A stretch of 30,553 nt of DNA from Flavobacteriales bacterium UBA5081 (GTDB lineage: Bacteria > Bacteroidota > Bacteroidia > Flavobacteriales_E > Vicingaceae), in contig DIAJ01000011.1 of assembly GCA_002415785.1 (NCBI GenBank), forward strand, positions 4,044 to 34,596, read 5' to 3'. The notes beneath the pieces are model-generated. The model saw only the letters and a list, made by a program, of their open reading frames with translations. It had not been told where the DNA came from and searched no databases. Positions 15,682-23,658 of this stretch are shown in pieces (position 1 is the first letter of the stretch; each line of letters starts with the position of its first letter). A program made the translations under genes and the position numbers.

Positions 15682-16885
15682 AGGACTTTGGATTTTTGCC
15701 TTGCTTTTCGGTTTGTTCGCTTTGGGCGCTAATGCTCAATCAAAAAAAGAGCTGCAGGACAGGAAAAGGAAGCTTCAGGAAGAAATTGAATACTCTAACA
15801 AGTTGCTCCAGCAAACGGAGCAGACAAAAAAGGCCTCTTTAAATCAGCTTTTACAGTTAAATAAGAAAATATCTAGTCGTGAAGCCTTAATACAAGCAAT
15901 GGAGGAAGAAATTGAAATGATTAACGACAGCATTCAATTTCAAGAAGAACAGCTAGACAGTTTGGAAGCAAGTTTAAAGCTTCTAAAAGATGAATACGCT
16001 GAGATGATTCGGAGTGCTTATAAAAATCGTTCTGCTTATGATCGATTGATGTTTATTTTTTCAGCCGACAATTTTAACCAAGCATTTAAGCGATTGAAAT
16101 ATTTTCAGCAGTATGCTCAATACCGTAGAGCTCAAGCTGACAATATATTAGAAACGCAAAATTACATTGATGCGCAGCTTCGAATGTTAGAGGCAATACG
16201 TAGAAGCAAGAAGGGCTTGTTGCAAGCTAAGTTAAATGAGCGAAATACATTAGCTCAGGAGAAAAATCAAAAGGAAAGCGTTGTTAGTCAGCTTAAAGGG
16301 AAAGAAAAACAGCTGAAAAAGGAGTTGAAGGAAAAGCAAGCAGCCGCCAGAAAAGTGGAAGCTGCCATAGAGCGAATTATTGCAGAAGAGATACGTAAAG
16401 CTAGAGAGGCAGCAAAAAAGGCCGGTAAAAACAGCGATGGTTTCCCAATGACTCCCGAGGCTAGAGAGCTTTCGAACTCGTTTACTGCCAACAAAGGTAA
16501 ATTGCCTTGGCCGGTGGGAGAAGGTGTGATTACAGAAAAGTTTGGAGAACATCCTCATCCTACACTTAGAGGGGTTAAAGTTCAAAACAATGGAATAGAT
16601 ATTTCCACTAAAAAGAACAACTTAGGAAGAGCTGTTTTTGAAGGAGAAGTGAGAAAGATAATTATCATACCCGGAGAAGGTAAGGCTGTTTTAATTCGCC
16701 ATGGAGAGTACTTTACAGTATATAGATATTTTAAAGATGTTTATGTAAATGCTGATGATAAAGTAACTACCAAAGAAGAGTTGGGAGTGCTCATAGAGTC
16801 AGACGATGGAGCCAACTCTGAAATGCACTTTGAGATTTGGAAAGGCCGAGAAAAGCTCAATCCTGAGCAATGGATTTTTAAATAG
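15662..16885 (+). CDS. EnvC-like periplasmic coiled-coil protein with degenerate M23/LytM domain
   Basis: Predicted periplasmic regulator of cell-wall amidases during cell separation. A signal peptide (MSRCITKGLWIFALLFGLFA, cut after ANAQ) is followed by a long coiled coil (about 27-260) and a C-terminal LytM (peptidase M23) domain (about 280-407). The zinc site is incomplete: the usual H-x3-D is N309-x3-D313, and the usual H-x-H is E387-x-H389 (EMHFEIW). The central region reads VYRYFKD where active enzymes have an H. This matches the non-catalytic EnvC/NlpD type, in which LytM activates a partner amidase. The start overlaps the DUF4292 gene by 20 bases. It is the last gene before a hairpin terminator. 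Catalytic inactivity is inference from the lost ligands. Confidence 0.85.
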   Translation: MSRCITKGLWIFALLFGLFALGANAQSKKELQDRKRKLQEEIEYSNKLLQQTEQTKKASLNQLLQLNKKISSREALIQAMEEEIEMINDSIQFQEEQLDSLEASLKLLKDEYAEMIRSAYKNRSAYDRLMFIFSADNFNQAFKRLKYFQQYAQYRRAQADNILETQNYIDAQLRMLEAIRRSKKGLLQAKLNERNTLAQEKNQKESVVSQLKGKEKQLKKELKEKQAAARKVEAAIERIIAEEIRKAREAAKKAGKNSDGFPMTPEARELSNSFTANKGKLPWPVGEGVITEKFGEHPHPTLRGVKVQNNGIDISTKKNNLGRAVFEGEVRKIIIIPGEGKAVLIRHGEYFTVYRYFKDVYVNADDKVTTKEELGVLIESDDGANSEMHFEIWKGREKLNPEQWIFK

Positions 16886-16924
16886 AGTTTATCCACTCCA
16901 ACTGCCTATTTAGCGACAAAACAT

Positions 16925-16955
16925 TAGATTTTATCAGAAAACTAAAATCTATTTT
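16925..16955 (+). terminator. Hairpin terminator after the EnvC-like gene
   Basis: TAGATTTTA and TAAAATCTA form a perfect 9-bp A/T-rich stem around a 9-base loop, followed by TTTT. It is weak in energy but well placed, 40 bases after the EnvC stop and before the next promoter. Confidence 0.55.
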
Positions 16956-16956
16956 G

Positions 16957-16964
16957 TACCTTAG
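16957..16964 (+). promoter_or_regulatory. Possible -7 box for the surface-protein operon
   Basis: TACCTTAG matches the Bacteroidota consensus TAnnTTTG in all but one of the fixed positions and lies 29 bases before the ATG at 16994, directly behind the hairpin. No clear -33 element is visible. It would drive the seven-gene run to 28595. Confidence 0.4.
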
Positions 16965-16993
16965 TCGCTTATTACTAACTAACTTCTTGACAA

Positions 16994-18931
16994 ATGATAC
17001 AAAGTCGAATAATTTATTCTCTTTTTTGTGTTGTTGTTTTCTCTGTTCTATTTGTTCCAAAAGTAAAGGCACAAGTTCCTGAAGGAGTTAATTATCAAGC
17101 AATAGCCAGAGATAATAATGGAAACGCTTTAGCCAACCAAATGATTTCAGTCCGCTTTGGAATTATACAAACTTCTGCTAGCGGAACTTTACTTTATGAG
17201 GAAGAGTTTAGTATGATTACAACCAATGATTTTGGACTGTTTAATCTGCTAATTGGTCAGGGTGTAAATACAAATAACGGCAGCCTAAATAGCTTTAGTG
17301 AAATTGACTGGGGTAGTGATGTTCACTTTTTAAAAGTTGAAATTGACCCCGGAAGTGGTTATGAGAATCTAGGAACCACTCAATTAGTTTCTGTTCCTTA
17401 TGCATTGTATGCAAAAGAATCAGGTTCAATACTAAATGCAGGAGCAGGAATTCTAATTCAGAATGATTCAGTTATAAATATTGGTGATTTGTCTGAAAGT
17501 AATGAACTCATAAATCAATTTGGACTAAATGGAGAAACTTTGGAGATAACCGATGCCGGAGGAACACAATCTGTAGACTTAAGTGTTTTCAACGACAGTT
17601 TGCAAATAGTGGATAGTTCTGCCGCCATTCGATCTGATATGCTAAGTCAACAGACTTTGAACGATAGCTCACAAGCCATACGAATGGATATGCTATCTCA
17701 ACAGACCTTGAACGATACTTCCGTAGCCATACGCACAGATTTAAACACATTGAGCATAGGAGCATACAAGGATTCCTCAGCAACTAATGAGTTAAATACC
17801 AATGCTGTATTGAATGGAGAAACTTTGGAGATAACCGATGCCGGAGGAACGCAGTCTGTAGACTTAAGTGTTTTCAACGACAGTTTGCAAATAGTGGATA
17901 GTTCTGCCGCCATTCGATCTGATATGCTTATTCAGCAAACTTTGAACGATAGCTCACAAGCCATACGAATGGATATGCTTTCTCAACAGACTTTGAACGA
18001 TACTTCTTTAGCCATACGCGCAGATTTAAACACATTGAGTATAGGAGCATACAAGGATTCTTCAGCAATTAATGAGTTAAATACCAATGCTGTATTAAAT
18101 GGAGAAACTTTGGAGATAACCGATGCCGGAGGAACGCAATCTGTAGACTTAAGTGTTTTCAACGACAGTTTGCAAATAGTGGATAGTTCTGCGGTTTTGA
18201 GAAACAGTATTAATTCATCAAATAATCAACTTAGAACTGAAATTGGTGATACGGCGAATGCTTTACGCACTGATCTGTCAACTTTTAAAGCTTTGAGTGA
18301 CAGTTCTGCTGCTTTGCGGTTTGACTTAGTTAATAATGCAAATGTTTTTACGATTACACCAAATACAGCCAATCGATTAGCATATTGGATAGCCTCAGAT
18401 ACAGTTGGGTACTTCAATGTTGTAACAATTGATGAAGTAAATAATCGACTAGGAATAGGAACGACTAATCCCAATAGCCTGTTAGATGTAAATGGAGTAG
18501 CTATTATCGATAGTTTGAATATCAATAATCAATACTCGCTACCCTCAAATGATGGAAATGCAGATGATTACCTTCAAACTGATGGCGCCGGAAACCTATC
18601 TTGGGTGAGTATAGATACAGCTACTTGTCCTACCGGGATGACAAACATAGCAGGTAGAATTTGTATTGAAACAAATCAACGAGCTCCTGCTAATTGGTTT
18701 ACTGCAGCATCTACATGTGTTTCAGAAGGAATGAAATTACCTTCCTGGGGAGAGTGGTATGGAGCATTAGATAATGGAACGCTCAATAATGAAGTGGATG
18801 ATTGGGAGTGGGTAGATGATGGAACTTCCAATACTGTTAGAAAAGTAGGAAATGGTAGCTTAACCAATAATGCCAATGATGACCCGGCTACAGGCTCAGC
18901 GAGTTTTAGATGTATTCTGATTTTAAAATAA
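16994..18931 (+). CDS. Exported fibre-like repeat protein with cysteine-containing C-terminal domain
   Basis: Predicted secreted surface protein of 645 residues. The signal peptide (MIQSRIIYSLFCVVVFSVLF) is cut near VKAQ. Residues 28-145 form a domain common in Bacteroidota surface proteins, recognisable by VPEGVNYQAIARDNNGNAL and LGTTQLVSVPYALYAKE. Residues about 178-400 are two 95-residue tandem repeats plus a partial third, with inner 17-residue subrepeats (DSSxAIRxDMLSQQTLN). These are polar, regularly spaced and probably fibrous. Residues 545-645 form a compact domain with four cysteines (starting C545-P-T-G-M) and tryptophans (WGEWYGALD, DDWEWVDDG), resembling C-type-lectin or formylglycine-enzyme-like folds. 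I see no T9SS sorting domain. It heads a tightly packed gene run. The function is unknown; adhesion is an inference. Confidence 0.75.
   Translation: MIQSRIIYSLFCVVVFSVLFVPKVKAQVPEGVNYQAIARDNNGNALANQMISVRFGIIQTSASGTLLYEEEFSMITTNDFGLFNLLIGQGVNTNNGSLNSFSEIDWGSDVHFLKVEIDPGSGYENLGTTQLVSVPYALYAKESGSILNAGAGILIQNDSVINIGDLSESNELINQFGLNGETLEITDAGGTQSVDLSVFNDSLQIVDSSAAIRSDMLSQQTLNDSSQAIRMDMLSQQTLNDTSVAIRTDLNTLSIGAYKDSSATNELNTNAVLNGETLEITDAGGTQSVDLSVFNDSLQIVDSSAAIRSDMLIQQTLNDSSQAIRMDMLSQQTLNDTSLAIRADLNTLSIGAYKDSSAINELNTNAVLNGETLEITDAGGTQSVDLSVFNDSLQIVDSSAVLRNSINSSNNQLRTEIGDTANALRTDLSTFKALSDSSAALRFDLVNNANVFTITPNTANRLAYWIASDTVGYFNVVTIDEVNNRLGIGTTNPNSLLDVNGVAIIDSLNINNQYSLPSNDGNADDYLQTDGAGNLSWVSIDTATCPTGMTNIAGRICIETNQRAPANWFTAASTCVSEGMKLPSWGEWYGALDNGTLNNEVDDWEWVDDGTSNTVRKVGNGSLTNNANDDPATGSASFRCILILK
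17528..18192 (+). repeat. 285-bp in-frame tandem repeat (2.3 copies)
   Basis: Units start at 17528, 17813 and 18098 with the core AATGGAGAAACTTTGGAGAT. By my count the first two differ at about 15 of 285 positions, mostly silent. The third matches for about 95 bases and then diverges at 18193. Each unit also has an internal near-repeat of 51 bases. Confidence 0.9.
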
Positions 18932-18943
18932 AGTATTCTTAGC

Positions 18944-20617
18944 ATGAAAATGAAAGAATTTTGTAGAAATAGAATGAATGATACATTGACAGCTTGCCTG
19001 TTAATAACCTTTACTTTGTGCTTGAGTTTTTCAATTGAGGCGCAAAATGTTTCATTTAATGAAAACGGTAGCTCTCCTGACCCTTCGGCAATGTTAGATG
19101 TCAGTGCTACAGATAAAGGGATACTTATACCAAGAATGACAGCTGCAGATCGCTTGGCGATTACAAGTCCGGCTAACGGCTTACTGGTTTTTCAAACTAA
19201 TCCACCAAACGGTTTTTATGTATACTTTGCTTCTACCAATAGATGGTCGAGGATTACTCAGGACTCTACTTTAAGTTTGAGTGATGTACTTATGGTAGGA
19301 GATGATGCAGCTAATCAAAACATCGTTAATGTGAATCAACTTTCTATTGGGAATAGCTCACTCAATGCAAAACTTCAAGTTTATGATCCTATATTTCCAA
19401 ATATAAGGTTATCGACAAGTAATGCTGCTACTTCAAATGCTGTGAACAGTGGAGTAATTGAATTTATGGAAAATGGAGGCGACTTTGAGAGTGGAGGGCT
19501 TGGTTTTCAGATGAGGTATATTGCCTCTACTAGTGATCGTTTTCAGATTCGCTCTTCAGCAGCAGGAATAGATACTTTACTTACAATTTTAAGAGGAAGT
19601 GGGAGAATGGGAGTTCGGAAAGATGCGCCTACTTCTCAACTGCATGTGAATTCGTTATCGCCCTCAGCTTTGAGTTTAGAAAGAGGAGTAGCAGATGACG
19701 TTTATATGCAATATATTAATTCAGGCTATGACTTGACTAGTGGATTGAGCACGAATGGAAGTTATGGAATTTATAACTCGGCAAGCGTCTTTGGAAGCAA
19801 GTTTATAATAAATAATGCAGGAAATGTTGGCATAGCACAAACAAATCCAACCGCTAGATTACATTTAACAAGTGCTTCAAGAATGAGCCAGATTATTGAA
19901 TCAAGTAATACCGATGGAACTTGGTTGACCTTGGGCAATAATTCAACAGGAGGAAGGTTTCATCAAATCATTTCTACAGGTTCAACAAATGGAGAGGGTG
20001 CAGGAAAGTTGTTATTTGGCTATGGTAACAGCGCTACAATTACAAGTGTAGCAATGACTATTGATGAGTTAAATGTTGGAATTAATGTGGATACTCCTGC
20101 GACTACACTGCATGTGAATCATCCAACAGGGGTTACAAATGGGTTTTCATTAACAAATAACATCAACCCTTTAGATAGGTGGCACTTTTATGTTTGGTCA
20201 ACCAATAACCTGACACTATACTTTAATAATGCCACTAGGGGTGATTTTAATTCAGTAACCGGGGTGTATAGTGCACTATCTGACATTAAATTTAAAAAGA
20301 ATATTTCGGAGGCAAAACCTTTGTTGGAAAAGTTAAAGCGACTTGAAGTTAAAGAGTATCATTTTATTGATCAAAATGAAACTGATGATAAATCGATAGG
20401 TTTCATTGCGCAAGATTTAATGAAAGAGTTCCCTTCATTAGTTACTATAAAAGAGGCAGAAGATGGCTTAGTAGATAAGGTCCATCTTGTAAACTACAGT
20501 GGGTTAGGTGTTCTTGCTATAAAAGCAATCCAAGAGCAGCAAGAACAGATTAATGAACTTGAAAATAGAATTAAAGAATTGGAAAAGCTGATTGCTAAAA
20601 TTCAAAATGATGAATAA
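18944..20617 (+). CDS. Exported fibre-like protein with C-terminal S74 intramolecular chaperone domain
   Basis: Predicted secreted 557-residue protein. The signal peptide runs to about residue 33 (cut after IEAQ). Residues about 40-105 hold a domain shared with the next gene (PSAMLDVSATDKGILIPRMT). The middle is beta-rich with phage-fibre-like ARLHLTSA/TLHVN phrases. The C-terminus from residue 445 is a peptidase S74 (endosialidase chaperone) domain: SDIKFKKNI, YHFIDQ, GFIAQDLMKEFPSLV, VNYSGLGVLAIKAIQEQQEQ and a closing coiled coil. The self-cleavage dyad of this family (Ser with Lys five residues later) is conserved as S446 and K451. The domain is known to trimerise and fold the fibre, then cut itself off. 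It starts 12 bases after the previous gene and overlaps the next. The target surface is unknown. Confidence 0.85.
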   Translation: MKMKEFCRNRMNDTLTACLLITFTLCLSFSIEAQNVSFNENGSSPDPSAMLDVSATDKGILIPRMTAADRLAITSPANGLLVFQTNPPNGFYVYFASTNRWSRITQDSTLSLSDVLMVGDDAANQNIVNVNQLSIGNSSLNAKLQVYDPIFPNIRLSTSNAATSNAVNSGVIEFMENGGDFESGGLGFQMRYIASTSDRFQIRSSAAGIDTLLTILRGSGRMGVRKDAPTSQLHVNSLSPSALSLERGVADDVYMQYINSGYDLTSGLSTNGSYGIYNSASVFGSKFIINNAGNVGIAQTNPTARLHLTSASRMSQIIESSNTDGTWLTLGNNSTGGRFHQIISTGSTNGEGAGKLLFGYGNSATITSVAMTIDELNVGINVDTPATTLHVNHPTGVTNGFSLTNNINPLDRWHFYVWSTNNLTLYFNNATRGDFNSVTGVYSALSDIKFKKNISEAKPLLEKLKRLEVKEYHFIDQNETDDKSIGFIAQDLMKEFPSLVTIKEAEDGLVDKVHLVNYSGLGVLAIKAIQEQQEQINELENRIKELEKLIAKIQNDE

Positions 20618-22004
20618 AGTTAAGTACAGTCTTTTTATTAGTAATGCTATTTTAATCAGTATTTTAATGCTTAACTTGAGCGTTAATGCACAAAATATTT
20701 CCATTAACGATGGTGGTGTAGCACCAGATTCGTCAGCCATGTTGGACATTAGCTCCACAGATAAAGGAGTTTTAATTCCAAGAATGACGGCTGCAGAACG
20801 TTTGGCAATAGTAAATCCGGCAAACAGTTTATTGGTGTATCAGACGGATGGAACTGAAGGTATATACATTTACAATAATAGCAGTAACCTTTGGCAACGC
20901 TTAAGTTTTGATTCGAATTACGATTTGGCAACTGTATTAGCTAGTGGGAATGATGCAAATAATGACACAATACTTAATTTAAATGCATTAGCTATAGGTC
21001 AAAATACGCCTCCAGTTTCTACCATTCAAATTGACTCTTTTATTGTGGTTCAAGGTAAACCTTTTAATGGCTTTCGTTGGTTTGGGTTTAATACTTATTA
21101 CGATGGTGTTAGTACTAACCCAACTTATATATATGATGGAGAGGCTGCTTTATTAGGAAAAGGGAATAATCGACTTGTTTTGGGCTTTTGGAATTCAGGA
21201 GTTTCAGGCTCTATGTTGTCTAACGATGCTAGTAGCTCTATTGCTTTGGAGAATAATAGAGTGGTGGTGGATGGAGAGTTGAATGACTTCAATATTGACC
21301 TAAGAGGAATTGTTACAGTTGATTCATTAAGTATTGATGGTAATTATGGCTTACCGAAAAATGTTGGAGCTGTTAATCAATTCTTGAAAATAAATAATTC
21401 AGGAGATTTAGATTGGTCAAGTACACTTTGGCGTGAGAATGGGACGGATATTTTTTACTCATCGGGAAATGTAGGAATTAATAACAATAACCCCACTGTA
21501 CATCTTGATTTGCAAGGGAACTTTCGTCTGTCAGATGGGACTGAAGGTACGGGGAAAGTTTTAGTATCTGATGCAAACGGAAATGCTTCTTGGGAAAGCA
21601 ATTCTATATACAATAGTATTACTAATTTAAACAACTCTTCAGTAAATCCGACTACTACTTGGCAAACGGTTGGTCCTGTTCTTACAATTAATAAAGTACA
21701 TGCAAATTCGGTAATTGAGGTAAATGTGAATACTTCTGCAACAGTTAGTTCATTTGGTACAGCTACTGCAGTACAATTTGAAATTAGGGTAAATGGGGTT
21801 TCATCAACTATAGATAGTAAGGCCATTATTAGAAACGGGCTGAATAACCACGACATGATCGCAATGATGGCTGTTTTTGAGAATTTGCCAACCGGGTCGC
21901 ATACTGTTCAAGTTTATGTTAGAAGTGTTGGGGGAAGTTCTACAGGAGTTTTATTAGACTCAGGTGGCTTTGGCGGAGCAATAATAACAAAAGAAACATT
22001 TTGA
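20607..22004 (+). CDS. Exported fibre-like protein sharing its N-terminal module with the upstream gene
   Basis: Predicted secreted protein of about 465 residues. The start is set at ATG 20607 (ATGATGAATAAA), which overlaps the previous stop by 11 bases; the ATG at 20592 would add five residues and is less likely. The signal peptide is cut near NVNAQ-type SVNAQ. Residues about 40-100 nearly repeat the upstream protein (SSAMLDISSTDKGVLIPRMT, then PANSLLVYQT), which suggests gene duplication. The C-terminal 130 residues (from WQTVGPVLTINKV) alternate strands and resemble a jelly-roll or beta-sandwich receptor-binding tip; I do not recognise a family. There is no S74 domain here and no sorting domain. 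It ends overlapping the next ATG (TGATG). Confidence 0.75.
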   Translation: MMNKVKYSLFISNAILISILMLNLSVNAQNISINDGGVAPDSSAMLDISSTDKGVLIPRMTAAERLAIVNPANSLLVYQTDGTEGIYIYNNSSNLWQRLSFDSNYDLATVLASGNDANNDTILNLNALAIGQNTPPVSTIQIDSFIVVQGKPFNGFRWFGFNTYYDGVSTNPTYIYDGEAALLGKGNNRLVLGFWNSGVSGSMLSNDASSSIALENNRVVVDGELNDFNIDLRGIVTVDSLSIDGNYGLPKNVGAVNQFLKINNSGDLDWSSTLWRENGTDIFYSSGNVGINNNNPTVHLDLQGNFRLSDGTEGTGKVLVSDANGNASWESNSIYNSITNLNNSSVNPTTTWQTVGPVLTINKVHANSVIEVNVNTSATVSSFGTATAVQFEIRVNGVSSTIDSKAIIRNGLNNHDMIAMMAVFENLPTGSHTVQVYVRSVGGSSTGVLLDSGGFGGAIITKETF

Positions 22005-22726
22005 TGATGAAAATAGTAATTATTGCCATATTGCTTTTTAATGGAGCTGCTTTTTCTCAAACTCAAATTGAAAGAAGCGTAATAGGCTCTGCGGGAGAAG
22101 AAAGTACAAGTGCAACAATTACTCTTTCATCAACAGTAGGCGAAGTTGCAGTAAGTACACAAGCAAATAACATTGTTATTACGGAAGGCTTTCAACAAGC
22201 TATTTCTGTGAATTCTTTACTTTCATTTAATGTAAATGTTCAGCATGCCAGCTGTCGTGGGTTAAATAATGGATACGCTGAAGTTATTAGTCTTTCAGGT
22301 TGTAATGCGCCATATCAAATTATGTGGAGTAACGGCCAAAGTGGGAACAGAGCAACAAATTTAGCGCCCGGAAATTATTCTGTTCAAGTAATTTCCGACG
22401 ATGGATGTCAAAGTCAAAACTATAACTTCTCGGTTGAACTATTAAATGAAGAGTGTAAGCTGAAGTTTTATTCAGGAATTACACCCAATGCTGATGGAGT
22501 AAATGATAGTTGGGAAATTGATAATGTTTCTCTTTATCCGGAGAATGTGGTAAATATATTTGACAGAAGAGGAAACTTGGTGTATTCCGGTAAAAACTAT
22601 GATAATAAAAATGAAGTATGGAAAGGAGATTCCAAAAATGGCAAACCATTGCCTTCAGGAACCTACTTTTTCATCTTTGAGTCCGATGAATTAACACAAA
22701 AAGGGTGGATTGAGTTAACAAGATGA
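22004..22726 (+). CDS. T9SS type B sorting-domain protein with SprB-like repeat
   Basis: Predicted T9SS substrate of about 240 residues. The signal peptide MMKIVIIAILLFNGAAFSQ is followed by a short beta-rich part, one SprB-like repeat (about 72-140; motifs CNAPYQIMWSNGQ and LAPGNYSVQVISDDGC), and a gliding-motility-associated C-terminal domain: GITPNADGVND, NVVNIFDRRGNLVYSG, WKGDSKNGKPLPSGTYFF. This CHU_C-like domain is the type B export signal of T9SS. The start ATG at 22004 shares a base with the previous stop; a TTG at 22001 is also in frame. The gene runs straight into a PorP/SprF gene (ATGA overlap), the usual pairing for type B cargo. It is short for such proteins, so it may be an anchor or accessory for the upstream fibres. 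Confidence 0.88.
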   Translation: MMKIVIIAILLFNGAAFSQTQIERSVIGSAGEESTSATITLSSTVGEVAVSTQANNIVITEGFQQAISVNSLLSFNVNVQHASCRGLNNGYAEVISLSGCNAPYQIMWSNGQSGNRATNLAPGNYSVQVISDDGCQSQNYNFSVELLNEECKLKFYSGITPNADGVNDSWEIDNVSLYPENVVNIFDRRGNLVYSGKNYDNKNEVWKGDSKNGKPLPSGTYFFIFESDELTQKGWIELTR

Positions 22727-23658
22727 TGAAATCTTTAAAGATATATATTGTTTTTATTTTGTGTGTTGTGTCTTTCCCGACAATCGCTCAACAAGACCCT
22801 CAATATAATCAATATTTTTTTAATCCATTGGGAATAAACCCCGCTTATGCAGGTAGCAGAGGAATGGTAAGCGCAGTTGCTTTGCATCGTTCACAGTGGG
22901 TTGGGTTTGATGGCGCTCCTACTTCTCAAGCTTTTGCAGTACATGCACCAAGTAGGAATAAGAAAATGGGTTTTGGTTTACAGCTTTCTAATGATAAAAT
23001 TGGACCAAAAAACACAGTATCATTTTCTGCGGTTTATGCTTATAAAGTTAAATTGGGAAAGGGACGCTTGGGCTTTGGTCTTAGGTCAAGCTTGTATAAT
23101 CATCAGTTTAATTGGAATGAAATTGAATACAAGGATAATGATTCCTATGCTAGCTCAAGAAGTGAAAGTGAGAGTTATTGGGTGCCCTCGTTCGACTTTG
23201 GAATGTATTATCACGATCGAAAAAATTATATAGGGTTTGAGCTAGCTCATTTAAATGAGGGTAAAATAGGTTTGAAAGCAGATAATATAAATGTCGATTT
23301 TGCTGCCAAACAAACTGCTCAGGCTATTTTTACTGCCGGAAGAGCAATGAGGTTAAATAAAAACTTAGTTTTTAAGCCTTCTGTTCTTCTAAGGGCAGCA
23401 GAAAACTTACCTTTATTTGTTGATGTTAATGCAAGTCTGTTGATTAAAGAAAAACTTTGGCTTGGAGCTTCCTACCGTCATGGCTATGGGGGAGTTGCAA
23501 TTTTAGAGTATAATGTAAACAGAGCCTTAAGGATTGGGTATTCTTATGATATGGCATTAAATGAAATGTATCGACACCACGGAGGTGCTCATGAAGTTTT
23601 TGTGGGTTATGATTTTAACCTCTTTAAATCTCAAATTGTTTCACCTCGCTATTTCTAA
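22723..23658 (+). CDS. PorP/SprF family type IX secretion outer-membrane protein
   Basis: Predicted outer-membrane beta-barrel of 311 residues with a signal peptide (cut after TIAQ). The family start is visible as QDPQYNQYFFNPLGINPAYAG, followed by HRSQWVGFDGAPTSQAFAVH and GFGLQLSNDKIGPKNTVSF. In Bacteroidota such proteins are needed for secretion or surface attachment of a neighbouring type B cargo protein, as SprF is for SprB. The overlap with the cargo gene at 22723-22726 supports that partnership. The final residue is phenylalanine, as in many outer-membrane proteins. It is followed with no gap by a PorE-like gene. Confidence 0.93.
   Translation: MMKSLKIYIVFILCVVSFPTIAQQDPQYNQYFFNPLGINPAYAGSRGMVSAVALHRSQWVGFDGAPTSQAFAVHAPSRNKKMGFGLQLSNDKIGPKNTVSFSAVYAYKVKLGKGRLGFGLRSSLYNHQFNWNEIEYKDNDSYASSRSESESYWVPSFDFGMYYHDRKNYIGFELAHLNEGKIGLKADNINVDFAAKQTAQAIFTAGRAMRLNKNLVFKPSVLLRAAENLPLFVDVNASLLIKEKLWLGASYRHGYGGVAILEYNVNRALRIGYSYDMALNEMYRHHGGAHEVFVGYDFNLFKSQIVSPRYF

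Noticed and set aside
16250..16585. 111-codon minus-strand frame inside the EnvC-like gene
   Set aside because: Reverse of the lysine/glutamate-rich coiled coil, giving an artificial phenylalanine/leucine-rich product.
18626..18931. Diversity-generating retroelement target
   Set aside because: The C-type-lectin-like tip suggested it, but there is no reverse transcriptase or template repeat in the window.
21455..21856. 133-codon minus-strand open frame inside the third fibre gene
   Set aside because: The opposite frame encodes a coherent exported protein; the minus product has no recognisable features.
16994..22004. Prophage tail-fibre module
   Set aside because: All three proteins have signal peptides and no phage structural, lysis or integrase genes are present; the context is T9SS.
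22877..23233. 118-codon + frame inside the PorP/SprF gene
   Set aside because: Out-of-frame shadow of a clear family member.
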